Assembly: GCA_016935045.1 (NCBI GenBank)
Contig: JAFGRS010000924.1
Coordinates: 1-5,160, forward strand
Length of the DNA: 5,160 nucleotides
Direction: 5' to 3'
Origin: Lentisphaeria bacterium
GTDB lineage: Bacteria; Verrucomicrobiota; Lentisphaeria; Oligosphaerales; JAFGRS01
Under the pieces are notes generated by a model, which was given only the letters and a program-made list of their open reading frames with translations, was not told the origin of the DNA and did no database searches. Both the position numbers and the translations under genes were made by a program. Position 1 is the stretch's first letter. Each line of letters begins with the position of its first letter. Positions 1-5,160 of the stretch are shown here, in pieces.

Positions 1-4
1 CAGG

Positions 5-37
5 AGTGCGCGGGGGGGGCCGGGCCGCCTGCGCACT
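5..37. repeat. GC-rich inverted repeat (possible hairpin)
   Basis: The arm AGTGCGC at 5-11 is perfectly complementary to GCGCACT at 31-37. The pairing extends inward through one G-U and two G-C pairs (12-14 with 28-30), giving a stem of about 10 bp with a 13-base G/C-only loop. No T-run follows, so it is not a classical intrinsic terminator. It could be the terminator-like end of an unseen upstream gene, an mRNA hairpin, or chance in such GC-rich DNA. The repeat is seen directly; any function is inference. Confidence 0.45.
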
Positions 38-57
38 GCTGCGGGGTTGCGTGGCGG

Positions 58-86
58 TTGACAATCGGCCGGCGATGTGGTTTGCT
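58..86 (+). promoter_or_regulatory. candidate sigma-70-type promoter upstream of the oxidoreductase gene
   Basis: A perfect -35 hexamer TTGACA lies at 58-63. At the standard 17-base spacing the -10 position (81-86) reads TTTGCT, which matches TATAAT at only three of six positions and lacks the important A at position 2. The surrounding stretch 81-95 is the most T-rich part of the upstream region. The position, about 80 bases before the chosen start at 166, suits a promoter for the two-gene unit. The weak -10 keeps confidence low. Confidence 0.3.
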
Positions 87-150
87 TTGTTCTGATGTTC
101 GGATGGGCGGAGGTTCGGGGGACTGGGAAGTGTCTTGGCGCCGGTTTGGT

Positions 151-157
151 GGAAAGG
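151..157 (+). promoter_or_regulatory. ribosome binding site supporting the start at 166
   Basis: GGAAAGG sits 8 bases before the ATG at 166. This spacing, and the Tat signal that begins exactly at that ATG, decide the start. The alternative in-frame starts upstream (TTG at 58, ATG at 103) would put an unconserved-looking Gly/Arg-rich stretch of up to 36 residues before the twin arginine. Confidence 0.55.
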
Positions 158-165
158 CAGGGGCA

Positions 166-1470
166 ATGGAACGACGCCAGTTTTTGCGCATGGCTCTCGG
201 CATCGGCGCCGGACCCTTGCTGATTCCGGACACGGTTCGGGGAGCCGGTTCGAGGCCGGCGCCTTCGAACCGCATCACGGTAGGGTTGATTGGCACGGGC
301 AGTCACGGCGTGGGTGTGAATCTGAAGTCGCTTCTTGGGCAGCCCGATGCCCAGGTCATTGCGCTGTGCGACGTGGATGGGGAGCGCTTGCGTTCGGCGG
401 CTGAGCTGACCGGAAAACACTATGGGGCGGGCCGGGCGGATGGTCGTTTTGGGGGTCTTTTTCTGACCGGGGACTGGCGGGAGTTGGTGGGCCGGGGGGA
501 TTTGGACGCGGTTTGCGTAGCGACTCCCGATCACTGGCATGTGCTGCCGTCTCTGGCTGCGGTTCGCGCGGGCAAGGATGTGATTTGCGAGAAGCCGTTG
601 ACTCTCACCGTTGCGGAGGGTCGGGCATTGAGCGATGCCGTGCGCCGTTACGGTCGCGTCTTCCAGACTGCTTCCGAGAACCGTTCGATGCAGAGTTTTG
701 TGCGGCTCTGCGAACTGGTGCGCAACGGTTGCATTGGTCGGCTGCAGACCATCCGGGTGGGTTTGCCCAAGGGTCCGGCCAGCGTTGGGCAGTGCTACCC
801 CGAGGAGCCGGTCCCGCCTCACTTCGACTACGACATGTGGCTGGGGCCGGCGCCCCGCGCTCCCTACACCAAGGCTCGTTGTCACTACCAGTTCCGCTGG
901 ATCCGGGACTACTCAGGGGGCCACCTGACGGACTGGGGCGCCCATTTGCTGGACGTGGCTCAATGGGGCAACGACACGGAGTACAGCGGCCCCGTGAGCG
1001 TGGAGGGACGGGGGGTTTTCCCACGGGAAGGGCTCTACAACACGGCCGGGGAGTTTCACCTGACCTACGGGTACGCGAACGGGGTCACTCTGATCTGTGC
1101 CAGTACGGGGCCCAGCATCCGCTTCGAGGGCAGTGGCGGCTGGGTGGGTGTGCCGAGTTGGGGTGGGGCGGTGCAGGCGTCGGCGGCGGAGATTCTGAGG
1201 GCGCCATTGGGGTCGACGGCTGTCCGGTTGCGGACATGTCCCGGCCGTGAGCACCGCGATTTTCTGGACTGTGTCAAGACCCGTCAGTTGACCTATGCGC
1301 CGGCGGAGGTCGGGCATCGGACGGCCACGCTGTGCCACATCGGCAACATCGCGATGTTGTTGGGTCGGCGGTTGTCCTGGGACCCGGTGCGGGAGCGTTT
1401 CCGCGACGATCCGGAGGCCGACGCCATGTTGTCGCGGGCGATGCGTCCGCCCTGGAGTCTGTTGGGTTGA
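166..1470 (+). CDS. Tat-exported Gfo/Idh/MocA family oxidoreductase
   Basis: This is a 434-residue NAD(P)-dependent dehydrogenase of the Gfo/Idh/MocA family, which oxidises or reduces hydroxyl groups of sugars, inositols and glycosides. The N-terminus (MERRQFLRMALGIGAG) is a twin-arginine signal followed by a hydrophobic segment, so the folded, cofactor-loaded enzyme is probably exported by Tat. The Rossmann fold begins near residue 37, with the dinucleotide loop G43-x-G45-x-x-G48 and an acidic strand end at D69/D71. ATPDHWHV follows at 119-126, then the family hallmark EKP at 142-144, whose Lys143 is the usual catalytic/cofactor lysine. The C-terminal domain carries GGHLTDWGAHLLD (251-263), with D256 and H260 in the usual substrate-site positions. 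The tail (400-432, RLSWDP...RPPW) resembles PVC-phylum members from memory. Length is normal for the exported subfamily. It is the first gene of a tight pair with the fusion gene 10 bases downstream, which suggests a keto-sugar pathway. The substrate is unknown and the exact reaction is inferred. Confidence 0.95.
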   Translation: MERRQFLRMALGIGAGPLLIPDTVRGAGSRPAPSNRITVGLIGTGSHGVGVNLKSLLGQPDAQVIALCDVDGERLRSAAELTGKHYGAGRADGRFGGLFLTGDWRELVGRGDLDAVCVATPDHWHVLPSLAAVRAGKDVICEKPLTLTVAEGRALSDAVRRYGRVFQTASENRSMQSFVRLCELVRNGCIGRLQTIRVGLPKGPASVGQCYPEEPVPPHFDYDMWLGPAPRAPYTKARCHYQFRWIRDYSGGHLTDWGAHLLDVAQWGNDTEYSGPVSVEGRGVFPREGLYNTAGEFHLTYGYANGVTLICASTGPSIRFEGSGGWVGVPSWGGAVQASAAEILRAPLGSTAVRLRTCPGREHRDFLDCVKTRQLTYAPAEVGHRTATLCHIGNIAMLLGRRLSWDPVRERFRDDPEADAMLSRAMRPPWSLLG

Positions 1471-1473
1471 GGG
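1469..1473 (+). promoter_or_regulatory. ribosome binding site of the fusion gene, overlapping the upstream stop codon
   Basis: GAGGG begins inside the TGA stop of the oxidoreductase gene (1468-1470) and lies 7 bases before the ATG at 1481. No terminator or promoter fits in the 10-base gap, so the two genes are probably co-transcribed and may be translationally coupled. This fixes the start of the fusion gene, which also begins with a signal-like N-terminus. Confidence 0.6.
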
Positions 1474-1480
1474 TACGTCC

Positions 1481-4400
1481 ATGGACACGCACCGATTCCC
1501 CTTCTGTCCAGTCTTTCGGTTGACGGCCGCGGCGTTGCTGCCGGTGGCCTGCGGCGCGGAGGGCGTCGGATCGGACCCGGGTGTTTCCGGGCTGCCGTTC
1601 GCGTTTTTCGCCATGGACACCGGCACGCGGGACGCGGCTCACGGGACGCCGGAGTCCCAGGCCGCGATGCTCAGGGAGCTGGGTTACGCGGGCATGGATC
1701 ACAGCGGGACGGCAGGCATCGAGGCGAAGCTGCGGGCTTTGGACGCGGTTGATCTGCGCCTGTTTGCGGTGTACGTCGGTGCCTGGATTGACGGTGGTGA
1801 CGGGACGGTGGAGGGACTCGAAGGGGCGGTGGAGGCGTTGCGGGGTCGCGGGACGCGGATCTGGCTGACGCTGCGGAGCCGTGCGCACCGGGCCTCGGCG
1901 CCGGAGGGGGACATGGAGGCGGCGGAGGTGGTTCGTCGGGTTGCGGACGTGGCGGCGCGGGGGGGGTTGGAGGTGGCGCTGTATCCGCACACGGGGTTCT
2001 GGCTCGAGCGGGTGGAGGATGCGGTGCGGGTAGCACGCGCGAGCGGCCGGTCCAATGTGGGGGTGACGTTCAACCTGTGCCATTGGCTGCGGGTCACGGG
2101 AGGGCAGGTGGATCCGGGTCCGGTGCTGGGCGAGGTCCTGCCGTGGCTGTACGTGGTGACGGTGAATGGCGCCGATGGGGGTGGCGCCGATTGGAAAGCG
2201 CTCATTCAGACCCTGGACAGGGGCACCTACGACGTTGGCAGGGTGTTGGGGGCGCTGCGGGACCTGGGGTATCTGGGTCCCGTTGGCTTGCAGGGCTACG
2301 GCATCGGGGGCGATGCAGCCGGGAATCTGGGCCGTTCCATGGGGGCCTGGCGCCGGTATGGCGAACGGATGGCGAAGGAATGGCGCGACCTCTCGGCCGA
2401 GGGTCTCGCCGGCTGGCAGGAACCGACCGGGGAATGGCGTGAGGTCGGAGTGGCGGCGATGCGTCAGGACGACGGCAGGTCCCTGAGCTGGGAGGAAGGA
2501 CGGGGTGTCCTTGTCAACGGCCCGAGCGGCCGCACGGTGAACCTCGTTTCCGCGGCTGTGCACGGCGATGTGCAGGTGCACATCGAGTTCATGGTCCCGA
2601 GGGGGTCGAATTCGGGGGTTTACCTGCAGGGGCGGTACGAGGTCCAGGTGCTGGACAGCTGGGGGGTGGCGGAACCGGGTCCCGGGGACTGCGGCGGGGT
2701 CTATCAGCGTTGGGATCCGGGGCGGCGGCCGCCGGGGTTCGAAGGTTCGGCTCCCCGGCTCAATGCCAGTCGGCCCCCGGGCGAATGGCAGAGTTTCGAC
2801 GTGATTTTCCGCGCGCCGCGCTTTGACGCCCGGGGTGTCAAGAGGGAGGCCGCCCGTTTCGTGCGCGTCTGGCACAACGGGTCTCTGGTGCAGTCGGGTG
2901 TGGCGGTGTCGGGGCCCACGCGTGCGGCCCGTTTCGAGACCGAGGCGGCGGAGGGCCCGTTGATGCTGCAGGGGGACCACGGTCCCGTGGCCTACCGCAA
3001 CCTGCGCCTGCGTGCCGTGGCCGTGTCGCACATCCCGGGGAGCGCCGCGTTGCTGGAGGGAGGGTGGTTCGATCGTCTGGGGGGCTATCGTTTTGGCGAC
3101 AGCCGGGAGGTGTTCAGCGAGTTGGAGGTTGCGTTCCGGGGTGCGTCGGTGGAGGTCCGTGCCATTCTGGAGGGGCGTCTTGGGGCGATTCTGGGGCAAC
3201 CGGAGACGACGGTGGACTGTCGGCGCGAGCTGTGCGAGATTCTGCGGGCATGGGGCACTCCTCGAAGTCTGCCGGTGCTGATGTCTCTGAGCGCTGACTC
3301 CGCCTGCGCGGAGCATGCCTGGGCGGCCCTGCTGACGAAGGCGTGGCCGGAGGTGGACGCCTTCGTGATGGACCAGTTGCGGACGCAGGGGAATGAACCC
3401 TCCGGGCAGCTTCTGGCGGCGGCGGGGCTGCGGCGGATCGAGGCAGCGGTGCCGTATCTTGCGGAGCTGGCGGCGGGTGCCGACGGGCCGGTGTTGCGGG
3501 GGGCGCTGGCGGCGTTGGGTGCGGTGGGCAGTGAGGCCGCCGCGGAGGCACTGGAGGGTTTTCGGGGGCCGGAGACGTCCCGGGCGTGCTGGCTCGATGC
3601 CTGCCTGGTATGCGGCGAGCGGTTGGTGGAGGCTGGCCGGGCGGGGGTTGCGGCGCGGTTGTATGGGCACGTGCTGGACCGGCCGGGGGTGTCTGGAGCG
3701 GGACGCGCGGCGGCGTTGCGCGGGTTGGCGGTCGCGTCTCCGGAACGTGCCTTTGAGGTAGCGCGGGGTGAGCTGGACTCTACGGATGGGGACATGCGTT
3801 TGGCTGCGGCGCAGGTGCTGACGGAGCATCCAGGTGCGGACGCGTTGGGGGTACTGCTGGCTCGGGCGCAGGAAGCGTCGACGGCAGAGCGTCGGGTGTG
3901 GGTGCCGCTGCTGGCTGGTCTTTCGGGGCATTCCGGGGCCGGGGCTGCGCGGGGGGGGATCGCGGAGGTGTTGGTGCGGTGGGCCGACGAAGCGGAGGAT
4001 GACGCAGTGCGTCTGGCCGCGACCGCGGCTCTGGCGCAGGCTGGGGGCGCGGCTCAGGTTCTCTGGCTGGCCCGGCAGGCGGCGGGGGAGGGCACAATCG
4101 GCCGCGCCGCGGCGATGAGCCTGGAACGGATGGAGGGAGAGGATGTGGACGAAGCCATTCGCTCGAATATTCCCGCTGTTCCGGCCGAGGTGCAGGCGGT
4201 GTTGATCGAGGCCCTGGCGACACGGCGCGGCGGCGAGGCCGTGCCCGAGTTGGTGCGCCTGGCGGGGACGGAGGCGCCCGGGGTGCGGGACGCGTCTCTG
4301 AAGGCTCTCGGTCGGGTAGCCTCGGGGGCGGAAGCCTGTACCGCGTTGTTGGGTCTTCTGGCCTTGGCGCCGGACGCGGAGTCAGCCGAGAGGGTGGCGG

Positions 4401-5160
4401 ACGCGGTTTTCAGGGTTGCCCGTCGGATCGAGAGCCGGGGCGAGCGGATGCGTGTCTTGTTTGCGGGGGTTCCGGCCGCCTCGATTCCGCGGGCCTGTTT
4501 TCTGCGTCTTCTGGCGGAGTTTGGCGGAGCGGAGGCCTACGCGCTGGCGGCAGGGGAACTGGAGGGTGGACCGGAGTTGCGCGCGGCGGCGCTGCGGGCC
4601 CTGTGCGCCTGGCCGGACGGGACTCCGCTGCTTCGGCTCAGGGAGCTGGCGACTACAGCCGAAGATGCGGCGGAACGTCGGCTGGCGCGACGGGGCTTTG
4701 TGCGCGCGGTGGGGTTGCGGGAGGACCTGGACGACGAGGAACGGGTGGGATACTACCGGGAGGCGCTCGATGCCGCGGACTCGCGCGGCGAGAAGGTGGC
4801 CGTGTTGCAGGCCCTGGGGGAGGTCCCCGACCCGCGGGTATTGCCGTTGCTGCGCGTTTGTCTTGCGGATCCGGCGTTGGTGGCGGAGGCGCGCCTGGCT
4901 CTTCTGGGGGCCTTGCGGCTGGGGGGGCCGCGTTGTCCCTCGTTGGCCCGGGAGGTCGGGCAGGCCCCGGCTGCGGTTGGGGGAGAGGATGCGGGGTTTG
5001 CGGCGCAGCGCAAGGAGATCCTGGACTGGATCGCCGGCTTCCAGGGGCACATCACGGCATGGCACGTTTCGCCGGCCTATCCCGGGGAAGGCCGGGACCC
5101 CTTCCCGACCGTCTTTCCGCCGGAGGAGGAGCCGGGTGGAGTGCCGTGGTCGTTTCACGA
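1481..5160 (+). CDS. Exported multidomain protein: sugar-isomerase-like TIM barrel + DUF1080 (3-keto-disaccharide hydrolase) + HEAT repeats, 3' end outside window
   Basis: A single frame runs from ATG 1481 to the window edge without a stop (1226 codons plus two bases), so the gene is partial. Residues 1-27 look like a Sec signal; C24 after LLPVA is an imperfect lipobox (Pro at -3), so a lipoprotein is possible. Residues 38-300 read as a xylose-isomerase/AP-endonuclease-2-type TIM barrel with all eight strands traceable, including ALYPHTGFW (166-174), TFNLCHWL (196-203), TVNGAD (227-232) and GLQGYGI (269-275). The four usual metal-ligand positions appear to be Y168, N198, N229 and Q271 rather than Glu/Asp/His/Glu. 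Residues 302-514 are a clear DUF1080/PF06439 domain, a jelly-roll fold linked to 3-keto-glycoside cleavage: GSNSGVYLQGRYEVQVLDS (375-393), CGGVY (404-408), NASRPPGEWQSFDVIFRAPRFD (from 428) and GPLMLQGDHGPVAYRN (492-507). Residues about 575-1160 form degenerate HEAT/armadillo-like helical repeats, Ala/Leu-rich. From about 1188 (GHITAWHV...FPPEE...GVPWS) a new domain seems to begin. Domain calls are from motif recognition; the joint role in glycoside breakdown is inferred. Confidence 0.93.
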   Translation, partial: MDTHRFPFCPVFRLTAAALLPVACGAEGVGSDPGVSGLPFAFFAMDTGTRDAAHGTPESQAAMLRELGYAGMDHSGTAGIEAKLRALDAVDLRLFAVYVGAWIDGGDGTVEGLEGAVEALRGRGTRIWLTLRSRAHRASAPEGDMEAAEVVRRVADVAARGGLEVALYPHTGFWLERVEDAVRVARASGRSNVGVTFNLCHWLRVTGGQVDPGPVLGEVLPWLYVVTVNGADGGGADWKALIQTLDRGTYDVGRVLGALRDLGYLGPVGLQGYGIGGDAAGNLGRSMGAWRRYGERMAKEWRDLSAEGLAGWQEPTGEWREVGVAAMRQDDGRSLSWEEGRGVLVNGPSGRTVNLVSAAVHGDVQVHIEFMVPRGSNSGVYLQGRYEVQVLDSWGVAEPGPGDCGGVYQRWDPGRRPPGFEGSAPRLNASRPPGEWQSFDVIFRAPRFDARGVKREAARFVRVWHNGSLVQSGVAVSGPTRAARFETEAAEGPLMLQGDHGPVAYRNLRLRAVAVSHIPGSAALLEGGWFDRLGGYRFGDSREVFSELEVAFRGASVEVRAILEGRLGAILGQPETTVDCRRELCEILRAWGTPRSLPVLMSLSADSACAEHAWAALLTKAWPEVDAFVMDQLRTQGNEPSGQLLAAAGLRRIEAAVPYLAELAAGADGPVLRGALAALGAVGSEAAAEALEGFRGPETSRACWLDACLVCGERLVEAGRAGVAARLYGHVLDRPGVSGAGRAAALRGLAVASPERAFEVARGELDSTDGDMRLAAAQVLTEHPGADALGVLLARAQEASTAERRVWVPLLAGLSGHSGAGAARGGIAEVLVRWADEAEDDAVRLAATAALAQAGGAAQVLWLARQAAGEGTIGRAAAMSLERMEGEDVDEAIRSNIPAVPAEVQAVLIEALATRRGGEAVPELVRLAGTEAPGVRDASLKALGRVASGAEACTALLGLLALAPDAESAERVADAVFRVARRIESRGERMRVLFAGVPAASIPRACFLRLLAEFGGAEAYALAAGELEGGPELRAAALRALCAWPDGTPLLRLRELATTAEDAAERRLARRGFVRAVGLREDLDDEERVGYYREALDAADSRGEKVAVLQALGEVPDPRVLPLLRVCLADPALVAEARLALLGALRLGGPRCPSLAREVGQAPAAVGGEDAGFAAQRKEILDWIAGFQGHITAWHVSPAYPGEGRDPFPTVFPPEEEPGGVPWSFH

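Noticed and set aside
5..37. Intrinsic terminator of an upstream gene
   Set aside because: The hairpin is convincing as an inverted repeat, but bases 38-57 contain no T-run and no upstream coding end is visible, so it is kept only as a repeat.
58..165. N-terminal extension of the oxidoreductase to TTG 58 or ATG 103
   Set aside because: The extension is Gly/Arg/Trp-rich and would bury the twin-arginine signal 36 or 21 residues inside. The ATG at 166 has a suitable ribosome site and puts RR at residues 3-4. TTG 58 coincides with a TTGACA box.
513..1250. A 245-codon + strand open frame inside the oxidoreductase gene
   Set aside because: It overlaps the EKP-motif and C-terminal domain coding sequence in another frame; its translation is low-complexity and shows no family motifs.
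1274..3931. An 885-codon open frame on the - strand
   Set aside because: It is antisense to the 3' end of the oxidoreductase gene and to the fusion gene, both of which show clear family motifs. Its translation is dominated by Arg, Pro, His and Gln, with no recognisable domain or signal. In DNA this GC-rich, stops are rare in antisense frames, so length is not evidence here.
4382..5158. A 258-codon open frame on the - strand at the right edge
   Set aside because: It lies fully antisense to the HEAT and C-terminal part of the fusion gene. Its translation is Arg/Pro/Gln-rich with no motifs, typical of a shadow frame.
1..5160. CRISPR array, tRNA/rRNA genes, insertion sequence or phage element
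   Set aside because: No regularly spaced repeats, no transposase or integrase motifs, no terminal inverted repeats flanking a gene and no recognisable RNA-gene signature were found. The window is filled by two metabolic genes.

Overview
The window is very GC-rich (estimated by eye at about 70%) and the + strand is strongly G-biased, with GCG, GGG, CGG, GTG and TTG codons dominating. Gene content and protein style point to the PVC superphylum, most likely Verrucomicrobiota (Planctomycetota is the alternative). The markers are a Tat-exported Gfo/Idh/MocA oxidoreductase of the type these phyla carry in many copies, and a giant exported protein joining a sugar-isomerase-like TIM barrel, a DUF1080 (3-keto-disaccharide hydrolase, PF06439) domain and a long HEAT-repeat array. 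The phylum is inferred from protein style, not from a marker gene.

Layout: bases 1-165 are non-coding or upstream sequence, with a GC-rich inverted repeat (5-37), a TTGACA box (58-63) and a Shine-Dalgarno-like GGAAAGG (151-157). Bases 166-1470 encode the oxidoreductase (434 aa). After a 10-base gap, with a GAGGG ribosome site overlapping the first gene's stop codon, a second gene starts at 1481. It stays open in one frame to the last base (5160), giving at least 1226 codons with no stop. Everything from 1481 onward is this single gene, whose 3' end lies outside the window. All other long open frames, including an 885-codon antisense frame, are composition-driven shadows.

The two genes look like one operon. 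Gfo/Idh/MocA enzymes oxidise or reduce sugar hydroxyls with NAD(P). DUF1080 proteins are associated with cleavage of 3-keto-glycosides, and xylose-isomerase-like TIM barrels act on keto-sugars or their elimination products. The inference is a compact two-gene system for oxidative (3-keto) glycoside breakdown outside the cytoplasm, with two enzyme domains and a HEAT scaffold fused in one polypeptide. The substrate cannot be read from the sequence. The TIM barrel lacks the usual acidic metal ligands, so its chemistry is open.
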